A program made the position numbers and the translations under genes. Positions 28,145 to 39,322 of a DNA stretch of 64,000 nt are shown piece by piece. The notes under the pieces were generated by a model, which was not told the DNA's origin, made no database searches, and was given only the letters and a program-made list of their open reading frames with translations. Source of the DNA: Plasmodium brasilianum (lineage: Eukaryota; Apicomplexa; Aconoidasida; Haemosporida; Plasmodiidae); assembly GCF_023973825.1 (NCBI RefSeq), contig NC_090118.1, positions 62,001-126,000 of the forward strand, given 5' to 3'. Position 1 is the first letter of the stretch. The number at the start of each line of letters is the position of its first letter.

Positions 28145-28986
28145 TTATACTAATGTTTCAATAAATGCAGCTTCTTTTTTTAAATTATTAAGATTCCATT
28201 TATCCAAAATTAATCCACCTAATGCACCTCCTTCCTTCTGGAAAAATTTAGCAATACTCTTCACTGCAAATTCTGTTAAGGTTCGTATTGCGATTATAGT
28301 TAGTAGTGTACCCAAGGTAAAAGTAGCTGTTTTATATTTTTTCTTTTTTCTACTTATTATACTTAATTGGTTATCCTTATCGTAAATTTCCTTTAAAAGC
28401 ATTACACTTCGCGGATCGTTCATATCAGCACCTTTAAGGTTATTCATTAGGAATTCTTTTAAAAATTAAATTCAAAAACATCATTAAAAAATATTCACAA
28501 GACAAAATATACATTAATAAAATTATGTAATAATGGAAATATTATAAATCAATTTATGAAATTTTTTTTTATAATTCATATAAATTAATAAAATAACTAC
28601 AAAAGGATAAAATAATTGTACAATTGCATATGCATTAATACGATATATCATACATAAATATATATATATATATTATTCATACAAGCATATACATACGTAA
28701 CATACATAGTATATATATTTCATATGATTCGTTTAAATTATATTTATGTAAAAAGTCTAATAATAAAATCCATACCTTTTTCCTTCTTTTCCTTATCATG
28801 GTTTTTGTCATTTTTCTCATTTGCATCTCCATCCGTTTTTTGTGTTCCTTTTCCTAAAGAAAATCTTGATTTCCACATGTCCTTTTTTTTATTATCATTA
28901 TTACTGTTATCTCCCTTTATCACATCGCTAAAAGCAATTAGGAGAAAAACTGTTATAACATATAATACCGATACTTTATACTTCAT
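28145..28986 (-). CDS. EXP1/ETRAMP-like small signal-peptide plus TM protein
   Basis: Exon 1 is 28986..28776 (70 codons plus 1 nt) and exon 2 is 28455..28145. The donor is AAG|GTATGG and the acceptor AAAAG, giving GAA across the junction. The product is about 173 aa. It starts with a clear signal peptide (MKYKVSVLYVITVFLLIAFSD). A Lys/Asp/Asn-rich hydrophilic segment follows (KEKKEK at the splice), then a helix ending in RKKKKYK and a membrane segment at about residues 113-127 (TATFTLGTLLTIIAI). The tail is EFAVKSIAKFFQKEGGALGG then charged. Signal peptide, Lys-rich loop, basic patch and one TM is the plan of parasitophorous-vacuole-membrane proteins such as EXP1 and the ETRAMPs. The homology itself is inference; ETRAMPs are generally intronless, so the intron argues for a separate family. 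Confidence 0.65.
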
Positions 28987-30974
28987 AGTTCGTTCTTATA
29001 AAAAAAAATATAAATTAATGTTTAAATGTATTTAAATTCTAAAAAGAGTAAATATGTTTAATTTAAAATTTTTTTTTTTTTTTATTCATAATAAAAACAG
29101 TAAAAAGAAAAAAAATTAAAATAAAAAATAACAATATTAAGTTTTTTTTTCCTATATATATAAATATATATATATATTTTTTTTTTTGGTGAAAATATAC
29201 CTAACGTTTATTTTTTTTATGTGAATTTTTTTTTAATTTTTATTTATAAGTAGAAAAGTAATAATTCTACTAATTTTTTGTAAAAATGGTATATTTATTT
29301 TTATTTTGCATGTGTCACCGGCACATTTTTTTACTAATAAAAAAAACATACATATAAAAACCTTGAAAATAATGAAAAAACAATTATTAAATTATATTAA
29401 TGATTTATTTTTTTTAGTTATGAAACAGTACATAAAATTTAACTAATCTTTTAAATACATGTACAAATAATAATAAATTAGAATATAATTACTATTTAAT
29501 AATAATATTTTTTTAATTATTTAGTAAAATATATACCCCTATACCCATTAGAATTATTTGTGAAATAGGATTTTTTTTAATAATATACTTTAATTTAATA
29601 CGACCAAAATTAAAATACCTCTTATTTATTACTTATGACTCGTTGATACTTAATAGTAATTAATTGGAAATAGTTCGTAATTCACGATATAAGAAAATTG
29701 CTCCGCATAACAAATTAGGATATTTCCCCAATAGGTATCATATGTTATATGTATAATAATATGTTATATGTATAATATATATACATTTGTATGTATATGT
29801 AATATATATATAGTAATTTTGAATTAATACTTTTAAAGTTTATTACGAAATAATAAAAAACACATCATGTTTAAATTTTCATAGGATAAAGTCATTTGTA
29901 AATAAATATTTTTTAATTATTTATTTTTTATTCCTTTATAAATATGTTAATGATAAATGATGAAAAAAAACATGTTTAATATTTACTTAAAGGCAGCAAT
30001 TTTTTTTTTTTTTTAACAGTTTTTTCAAAATTATATTATACTGTTTTACATAAATAACACTATATGAAATTTTATTATATGTAGTGTAAAATAAAAAAAA
30101 TAGAGTCTGTATATATATTTTATTTGTTTACACCTTATAATATTCAATAAGAACACATTAAAAAAATAAAAAAAATATATAATAAAATTTTTTGAATTTA
30201 ATTTAATTTTTTTATTTAATCCATATTTTTTTCTTTTACTTCATCCTTGTATATATATATTTTGATCACCCCTCTTGTATATTATCAAAAATACTTTTTT
30301 ATAATATATATCAAGCATTTTTTTTTTTTTTATATATAACTCTTTTATGTATTTTTAAAAGAAATATAGTAAAGTATAAACTATATTAACACACATTTGT
30401 GTATTTTTTTTTATTGTAATTTTCGTCTACTGTATCGCCACGTATATAGACATAATTTACATGTACTGCTTATTTAAAATCGCATAGGATTAATTTTATG
30501 TAGATTAAAAAAGTGTTTGTGTTCATTTATTGAACCAATCTAGATATAAAAAAGTATAATAATTGCTCTTTTTATAAACTTTAGTTGAATTTACACTTTT
30601 TCTTTTTCATAATAACTAATAATTTCTCAACACAGCAAATTGCATATATATAACTTTATATATAAGGGGAGAATATATACATATATCGCACTTAAAATAA
30701 GTATTTTGCATTTTTTTTATTATTCTATCTGAAAAATTGAAATTGTTTAAAATATATCAGCCTTTATATACATCTATGTTAGCATATATATGTATGTTAC
30801 ATTCCCTTAATTCATGTTTTTCTTTAAATATTATTATTATTAAAATTGCAAATACTTTGTAAAACATTTTCCATTTTTTTTACATGTTTAAATATTTTTA
30901 TTTCTAAATAAACAGATATTAAAGGAAAAAGTTCATCCACTTCTTTTTTTTTTTCCACATTTAATTCACGTATT
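28987..30974. other. AT-rich intergenic spacer
   Basis: About 2 kb of AT-rich sequence, presumably including the promoter of the minus-strand gene ending at 28986. I see no coding region or structured element. Confidence 0.5.
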
Positions 30975-31274
30975 TCAAGAACAAAACCGATGTACAATCA
31001 TATGTATGAAAATTAAATCCCATATAAAAGAGATTAGTATTTGAACTGTGTTTCCAAATAAATTTAATCTATATCCTTCTAGAATAATTTTTACCTTTTT
31101 GTAGGATACAAAAATTAATATTAAAAATGTTACTAGTGGCACAAGTATATAGGATATTTTTTCATTCACTACTTGTAAATAAAGATATTTTTGTTTTTTC
31201 CCTTTTATGTAATATATATTTTTTATAATTACAGCGCATATTACATGGAATGATATAATGTTTTCGTATTTTTC
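30975..31274 (-). pseudogene. open frame with two hydrophobic segments, possible 3' remnant of a membrane-protein gene
   Basis: A 100-codon frame, open between stops, without an ATG. It reads FHVICAVIIKNIYYIKGKKQ, then NEKISYILVPLVTFLILIF, a basic loop (VSYKKVKIILEGYRLNLF) and a second hydrophobic stretch (TVQILISFIWDLIFIHMIV), ending RFCS. Two C-terminal membrane spans with a short basic loop resemble the last exon of several Plasmodium subtelomeric two-TM families. I cannot assign a family, and AT-rich DNA produces such hydrophobic frames by chance. Confidence 0.2.
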
Positions 31275-32493
31275 TTATGATAATTACATCGATGCAAATA
31301 TATGAACCTATAATAGTACATGATAAAAATTAAAAAAAAATAATAATAAAGGATTAGTATATTTATTTAAAAAGTGCAAATATAATGAACACTTGAAAGA
31401 ATTATTCATAGGAAATATACATTTTATTTAACAGTGCGTATAATTCTTTTAATTCAAAATGTTTTAACGACTACATAAGAATTTATGTTATTCTGAAATG
31501 TGTAAAATATACATATATATACGGAAATAAAAATAGTGCCTTATGGTACAAACGGATAAACCGACTATGCTCTATTTTAAAATATTTTTCGTTCTTTCAT
31601 AATTTGTGTTGTTATTATAATTAACTCTTTTTATGTACCTTATGTTCCCCACCCCCATAAAAAACGTTATCTAGAATGCCCCCATTTTTTGAAATGTTTA
31701 TAACAATTTTTACAATCAAATGTTATTATTTCAGTGGCTCAATTATTAATACTAACGTTAATATACTTATCATTATATTCAAATATACATGCTTACACCT
31801 TGTCATATATAATATCATAAATTTTAGTAATGGCTATTATTTGTACTAAATTTTAAAAAAATAGTAGAAATATAATAATTTTTCTTTTAAATCAATTACA
31901 CATATTTATTATTTAATAGTTCTGTCCTATCATGTAATATTAACCTTTGAAAAAGGAACATAAATGTGAAATTAATGCATATATATTGTACATCCTCAGT
32001 TACATTAACATGAGTTGACATTTTGGCGTATATTTTTAAAAAATACAATATACATTCAAAAAAAAAAAAAGTTTAATTACCTTCTGCTATTACATTTTTT
32101 TTATTTTATTTTTTCCACCCCTTTAATTTGCACATTTAATTTAAGTACCTAAAGCTAGTGTGGCCATGCACTGAACCAACATAAAATATTTTGAATAAAA
32201 CGAAATAAGTGCTACTTGAAATGAATAAGTATAAATATAATAAATTTTAACGAACAAAAAAGTATGTTGAATCTTAATAAGTCTCATGTGAAATGTAAAA
32301 TATTGTCTAAACTATAATTTATTTGTTATAATTTTTTTTACTGTTCTCTAAATTATTAAGGCGAAAAATATAAAAAAAAGGTAACATACAATACATTTGG
32401 AAAAGGGGGGATTTATTGTTCATAAACATTATTACACACTGTTATGCAAAATAGTGCAATAACTTGTGATTAATTTTCCTTCATTCACAATTC

Positions 32494-32531
<38 letters not shown>

Positions 32532-33807
32532 CATATTTATATCACATTTTAATAGCTTATACAAAACACGCAAAAAAAAGGAAAATGATGAATATGCGAA
32601 AAATTGTTTAACTTTCTGAAAATTGTGTAAAAAAACATAAAAACTTATTTGAACTCGAATTTGCTTAATATGTCTTATTAATACCTTTTTTAAGTGAAAA
32701 ATATAAAATGTAATGTGCAATAAATATATCTTATTTCATTTTCACCAGTATATTTCAAATAAGTTCAAAAAAAAAAATATTCTTCAATAAATTATTAACT
32801 ACATAAAAATGAGATTTTATGCTATATAATATTATTTATATTGAAAAATATTTTTGAGGCATAATTTTTTTGTTCCTTGTTTATTCATCAAATTCTTTTA
32901 AAAGTGATAAATTTCATGAATTTTTACAATTATTTGTAATGGGTAAAATATAATATTACAAAAAAAAAATATATATATATAAAATAATGTAAAATATACT
33001 ACATAAAATTTATTTTCGTACGTATAAAAAATTAATAAATGTCATAATAATTACAATTTTTGTTTTTTGTTTTTTGTTCGGATTGTTCCCTTATACAATA
33101 TAATTTTTTAATGAAATTTTTTTTAATTTTCAATCATTTTTAAAGGTGCAAAGTTCAATTAAACGCTTAGTTTTTATTATATAAGTAACTTATAAATTTA
33201 TATGCTTTTTTACTACTGTTATTTTTAAAGGTGTAAATAAGTTAAATTAAACGCTGAATTTTTATTATGTAGAGTAAATATAAATTTATCTGCTTTTTAC
33301 TATTATTTAATCTTAATTATTATTGCTTTCTCAATTTTATATATATAAATGTATTATTTCATTGTAAAAATTATTTCACACGAAGCCGTTCTTTAATTCT
33401 TTAAAAAGACCTTTTTGTCTTCTTATATACAATATAAATAAATTTAATGAAATAAAATATCTTGTTCTAAATATATTATTTTAATAACATCTGATAAAAA
33501 GAAACTAAAAAAACAAATATAAATTTAAATATGTAAAATATTTTTATTTTTTACAAGTACACAATATGATGAAGATAATGGCTTTTTATTATTTTTTTTT
33601 TTTCCAGCTACATCAAAAAAATTGACCACATTTATTTAGTACCTCAAATTTTGGTTAATGCTTTTTGCCAAAGTTTTACTGTTGTACCATTTTTTTTGTT
33701 ATCATTTAATATAATATTTTATTTAAAAAATATTATATAAATAAGGAAATGCGCAACTTATCTATTACAGATTAACATTAACATTTATATTATTTATTTT
33801 TGTTTTA
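31275..33807. other. AT-rich spacer with a diverged ~85-bp direct duplication
   Basis: About 2.5 kb without a supported gene. Two adjacent related segments at about 33136-33221 and 33222-33305 share TTTTTAAAGGTG and AATTAAACGCT landmarks. A (TA)n tract lies at 32498-32525. Confidence 0.45.
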
Positions 33808-34080
33808 TTACATTTACTTTGTTTTTTTTGTGTCACTTGTTTTTTTTGTATCTTTTGATTTTTTTGTGTCACTTGTTTTTTTTGTGTCACTTGTTTTTTT
33901 TGTGATTTTTTTGTGTCACTTGTTTTTTTTGTGTCACTTGTTTTTTTTGTGTCACTTGTTTTTTTTGTGTCACTTGTTTTTTTTGTCACTTGTTTTTTTT
34001 GTGTCACTTGTTTTTTTTGTGTCACTTGTTTTTTTTGTGTCACTTGTTTTTTTAGTATCTTTTGATTTTTTTGTTCTTTT
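33808..34080. repeat. 18-bp minisatellite (GTGTCACTTG plus eight T)
   Basis: Ten or so copies of GTGTCACTTG followed by a T8 tract, mixed with variants (GTATCTTTTG, GTCACTTG, GTGATTTTTTT). The unit is 18 bp, a multiple of three. The array is therefore open on the minus strand as KKQVTQ repeats (frame 34292-33765, 175 codons from an ATG) and on the plus strand as LVFFVS repeats. The minus frame has an unremarkable N-terminal part and a short tail (KCNKTKINNINVNVNL) with no signal peptide, so I treat it as a repeat and not a supported gene. Confidence 0.85.
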
Positions 34081-34905
34081 TTCTTTTGCTGTTTATTTTT
34101 TTTTTTATGCTTGCAATATAAGATGTTTAGATAAATGGATGTTTTATATTTATACATCTGGAAGTTGCATGCATATAAAGAATTTTTTACATATGGCGTG
34201 AATACAATACTGCAGTAAAAATATGATTTTACATGTAATAAATATTTCAAGTTCATATGATATAATTCTATTAAAGTGAAATAAAACCACATTAATTTTA
34301 AAGTATATGTTACGTAATTTAATTAATATACTATATATTTAAGGTTCAGAACCCTTAATAAGATACCCTTAAAATTAAAAAATTAAAAATATCTATTAAT
34401 TTGAACCATAAGTATGAAAAAATAATTATATTATGAATTCATTTTTATTTTAAAATATTTAACGATAAAACTTTTTAACTGTACATTTATTGTCTTATTT
34501 TAATTACACAATTATAGTACTTTAATTTTTTTTTTTTTGTCTTTTTTAAGGAAAAAATATATGCGCATAATATATATATTTGTATGTTCCACATGTGCCT
34601 TCAGTGATATAATATAAAAGATGTATCATAAATATTTTATATTTAACCAGAAAAAAACCACAGTTTTTAAATATTTAAAAAATAATTAAAATTATTCTAA
34701 TCTAATTTTTATTATTTTTTCTGTACAATATTTTTTTAATGTCGTACATACCATTATAACAATAAAAGAACCAATATTTATTTAGTCCTTATAATATTTT
34801 TATCTAAAACTAGAAAATCCATTTTTATAATTCATATATATATATATATATATATAAACATGAAAAAGAACGTACATGTGAGTACAAGTCAATATTGCCT
34901 TTAAA

Positions 34906-35985
34906 ATGAAGTTACTAAAAATATATTATATTCTTTTTAATTTAGTATTATTTTTAAATATAGTTGAGTTAAGTTTATCTTGTGAAACTCAATCTTCGCT
35001 AGAAAATCCAACATTTAACACAAATGTGGATTACGGACCTAGTATAGATCATATGTTTGGTAAATCCTTCACAGAACTTGTGACATCACTTGAAGAAGAT
35101 TTATTATATACAAATTATTCATTTCTATCAGAATTTAATGAATCTCTCGAGAATTTTGAATATGTTCCAGAAGATGATGGTTTTAACGAAATATATGAAG
35201 CAATTAAAAATTCCTCAAAAAAAAAATCCAAAAAAAAAAATACGAAATCAAAAAATTACAAATCTCAAAAGTCAAAAAGCCCCTTGCCTCAAAACAATGA
35301 ATACGATAGTTACGATTCATATGAAGAACTGGATGAGGATGATATAAATTTAAAAAGTTATGATAAAGAAGAACATAATGATTCTGAGGACTCATCAAGT
35401 GAATACAACGAATTAGAAGAATCGGACGATGAAAAAATAGTCTTTGGTAAGCTACAATTCTTCAATGTAAATAATCAGAAATCCGACTACACTAAAAATA
35501 TACCTTCCCATGAAACAAATGCATCACATAATAAAAATGATACCAAAAAATCTGACGACGAAAACGATGGCATGGTTAATGCATTTAACGAAAGGTCTCG
35601 TATTAGAAAAAGAAAAAATAAAAATCCTTTTGAAAATTTTGTAATAAATTATACTTATGATGATTTTCTTGTAAAACATAATCTGAGCGATAATATTTCA
35701 GGACATAATAAAATGCCTGGAGAACGTTTTGCCCTTGACGAATTCTATAATAGAATAGTTAAGTATAGAAATATTGAAAATTATATATTAAAATTATTAT
35801 TTGATAATTTTAAAAACCAAAATGATCTTGGTAGAAAATATATATTAAACAACTTTCAGGAGGTAGCATCTTTCGTTAAATTACTATTACGTAAGAATTT
35901 TGTACAACTAAATAATTCTGAAGAAGAAATGTTATTCGAGAATGCTAAAAAATTATTACAAAAAACATACAAAAAATTAAATTAA
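34906..35985 (+). CDS. secreted acidic/lysine-rich protein, unknown function
   Basis: A single exon of 359 codons from ATG at 34906 to TAA at 35985. Residues 1-25 are a clear signal peptide (MKLLKIYYILFNLVLFLNIV), followed shortly by a Cys. The mature part has an acidic N-terminal region, a Lys/Ser-rich block at about residues 104-126 (SSKKKSKKKNTKSKNYK) and a long Asp/Glu/Ser-rich middle (YDSYEELDEDD; EDSSSEYNELEESDDE). A basic patch follows (RSRIRKRKNKN). The last ~120 residues (from about PFENFVINYTYDDFLVKH) are more ordered and helical (YNRIVKYRNIENYILKLLF, EVASFVKLLL). No RxLxE motif stands out near the signal. Secretion is well supported. I do not recognise the family. Confidence 0.82.
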   Translation: MKLLKIYYILFNLVLFLNIVELSLSCETQSSLENPTFNTNVDYGPSIDHMFGKSFTELVTSLEEDLLYTNYSFLSEFNESLENFEYVPEDDGFNEIYEAIKNSSKKKSKKKNTKSKNYKSQKSKSPLPQNNEYDSYDSYEELDEDDINLKSYDKEEHNDSEDSSSEYNELEESDDEKIVFGKLQFFNVNNQKSDYTKNIPSHETNASHNKNDTKKSDDENDGMVNAFNERSRIRKRKNKNPFENFVINYTYDDFLVKHNLSDNISGHNKMPGERFALDEFYNRIVKYRNIENYILKLLFDNFKNQNDLGRKYILNNFQEVASFVKLLLRKNFVQLNNSEEEMLFENAKKLLQKTYKKLN

Positions 35986-38109
35986 AATATAGTCCTCGTA
36001 CGTTATTATATTACAAATATGGTGTTTCTCTTTATTCCTAGTATATATTATTCTCTTCATATAATTGTTATATCAATATATATTACCCATATTTTAATAT
36101 AATTACAATAAATATATATAATTTCCCATTATATTTTTAAACGCAAAATAAATATGTTTTTTGTCGTAACATGAAATATATCATAAATATACACTTTAAT
36201 AATTCATTATACAGAACATTTATATTAATAACACATAATATATACAGTACAAATGTTTACTTAAAAATATAAGTGAATAATATATCCGTTTATCCATTAA
36301 TATTCTTATTTATATATTTTTGTTATCTTGTTCGTTCCCCTTAATGAAAAAATTTTTAAAAAATTAAAATTTTAATTTTTTCATATTAAATAAAACAAAG
36401 ATCTTATATAAATATGAAGTACTTATAAATAATTTATTAAATTTCAAAAAATAGTTTTTTGTTTTTCGTTCATTGTTGAATATAATATTATTCAATTTTT
36501 TTATTAATTTTACTCACATTTTATATTTGGTATAAAATTTTGCATGCTCCAATGAGAATTAATATATATTATGTAATGTGTACATATAAATTTAATTTTT
36601 TTTTTTTTTAATTTATTTATAAGCTTTTATAACTTACCAACATTTTAAAGTAATATTTAAAAAAATAAAATTTCATACACAAGCGAAATCACGTAAAAAA
36701 TAAGAAAGAAAAATAATAAAATTATTACCTCCTATTTAAATTAACTTCCAACTTTATGCTATTCAACTATATAATAATTATATCAAATAATATACATATG
36801 TTTTATTGGTGGTTGTAATTAAAAAAAATATTTAAAAAATTTAAGTACATATACATGGTGACTACTAAACTTATATACAATAAAGATTATGTATACATTT
36901 TATTATTTTGAAACAGAAATCGCATAAATAATACTTAAAATTTTTATAAGCTTTTCATTTTTTGAAAACAAAACACATATAAATACAATACGTATAATTT
37001 TTATAAGGTTTTAATTTTTTGAAACAGAAATCGCATAAATAATACTTAAAATTTTTATAAGCTTTTTATTTTTTGAAAACAAAACACATATAAATACAAT
37101 ACGTATAATTTTTATAAGCTTTTTATTTTTTGAAAACAAAACATATATAAATACAATACGTATAATTTTTATAAGCTTTTTGTTTTTTGAAAACAAAACA
37201 CATATAAATACAATACGTATAATTTTTATAAGCTTTTTATTTTTTGAAAACAAAACATATATAAATACAATACGTATGTATAATTTTTATAAGCTTTTTG
37301 TTTTTTGAAAACAAAACACATATAAATACAATACGTATGTATAATTTTTATAAGCTTTTTATTTTTTGAAAACAAAACACATATAAATACAATACGTATA
37401 ATTTTTATATGCAGGTTACTTTTTTGAAAAATTATTTCATTGATATAAAAATGTAATATTTAAAAAATTTATAGCAAGAATAATAACATATATTGTAAAA
37501 TTAGTAAGGTTAAATAAACTTAACACCCACCATTCATGTATTACAGCAAGAATAATAACATATATTGTAAAATTAGTAAGGTTAAATAAACTTAACACCC
37601 ACCATTCGTGTATATTACATTACTTTTATTATTAATTAGTACATTTCTTATAATTTTTAAGTCATATTTTATAACTTATACAGTGAATAACAAAAAGTTA
37701 ACTTATAAGCTTTAAAATTAACCATATAACTGTGATCAAATAATAAAGTTTAAAAATCAAAATTCCTTTTTTATCATTTTATCTTTTATATTAAGTCATA
37801 AAACACCATTACATCCATGCAAACACAAAATTAATATGTGAATATACATAAATATAGATACGGAAAAAATATACAAACACTACACATAGAAAAACAAACA
37901 CGTAAAATATTTAAAACATGAACTCAACTTATATAAGCAATAATATATATATATGCATTTAAAAAATGACCATTGTTCCAATATTTTAAATAAATTTTAT
38001 GTAAAATTTTTATATGGTTAAAATTGTAGAAAAATAACAAAATAATATGATCTTTTACAATGACCTTATATTTATTATTAATATGTTTTCATTATTACTG
38101 AAATTTATT
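35986..38109. other. AT-rich spacer with tandem repeats
   Basis: About 2.1 kb between the secreted-protein gene and the 3' end of the 28S copy. It holds the 57-bp array (36911-37412) and a ~71-bp direct duplication at about 37472-37615 (AGCAAGAATAATAACATAT start, ACCCACCATTC end). No coding region is supported; the open frame near 37011-37253 is the array read in frame. Confidence 0.6.
36911..37412. repeat. 57-bp tandem array
   Basis: Units begin GAAAACAAAACACATATAAA and end AAGCTTTTTATTTTTTG, spaced exactly 57 bp at 37075, 37132, 37189 and 37246. Later copies carry an extra GTAT and so are about 61 bp. The left end has two copies of a related unit beginning GAAACAGAAATCGC (about 36912 and 37021), so the array has a simple higher-order structure. 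Confidence 0.85.
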
Positions 38110-39285
38110 ATTAATTTAAAGAAGCACAATTACCACAGGGGATAAGCCTCAACAGATCATAAAACTAAGTTTATTTTCATGTTTACAGCACCCCGAGGCA
38201 AAAAAGTCGTCTACAGTTTGTGAATTTCTTTTTTGTTGTTAAATTAAATATACATAATTTTATTCCTATAAGCCGAAACCGAAAGGAATGAAATTAAGTA
38301 ATAGGATTATTTATATATCATAAAAAGCGTTACATATATTATATCTCTTTTACATTTGCAGTAAAATTATAACAAAAAAGAGCGTGATAATAGTATTGTT
38401 TAATCAGCATGGTTTCTGGCTTAAGAGGCGTTCAGCCATTATCCAACAGACTTAGCTTCGCAACACTGGTTTGTCAACCAATTGCTGTACCAATTGTCTG
38501 AACCAACTAATCCTCTCGTACCAAGTTGGATTACTGTCACAATGCAATATATATTTAAAAATATACAAAAAATTATAATATTCATCAGTAGGGTAAAACT
38601 AACCTATCTCACGAAGGTCTAAACCCAGCTTACGTTCCCTATTAGCGGGTGAACAATCCGACACTTTGAGACTTCTGCGTCCCAATGATAGGAAAAGCTG
38701 ATATCGAAGAATCAAAAAGCTACGTCGCTAGGAGCGCTCGGCAGCCACAAGCTAGTTATCCCTGTAGAAACTTTTTTCAGATACCTCTATATATATGCAC
38801 ATTAAGAAATAAATTCTGTTATTTTGCAAATATAAAGGAATTGATAGGCCACGGCTTTCACGTTTTCTACTTTTTCTAAAAATAGAAATTAAACAAGCTT
38901 TTCCCTTTTGGTCTACAAGAGATTTCTGTTCTCTTTGAGCTTGCCTTTGGACATCTGCGTTTAAGTTTAACAACAGATGTACCGCCCTAGTCAAATTCCC
39001 CTCCTGGCTATGTTTCCATAAGATATGGGAGTGAAGCATGAACAAATAAGTAGTTACTCTTATTAATTCATATAATATATATACACCACCTTTCTTAAAG
39101 TGTGAAGTGTAATTATATTTCCTTATCAACAGATAAGTAAAACAACTTTAAAAGTAGTGGTAATTTCACTGTCGTAAAAACTTTTTTTAGTCCATACTCC
39201 CACTTATACTACACCTTTTAAGTCGTTTTACAAAGCCAGACTAGAGTATAAAGCTTAACAAGGTCTTCTTTCCCCGCTGATTTTG

Positions 39286-39322
<37 letters not shown>

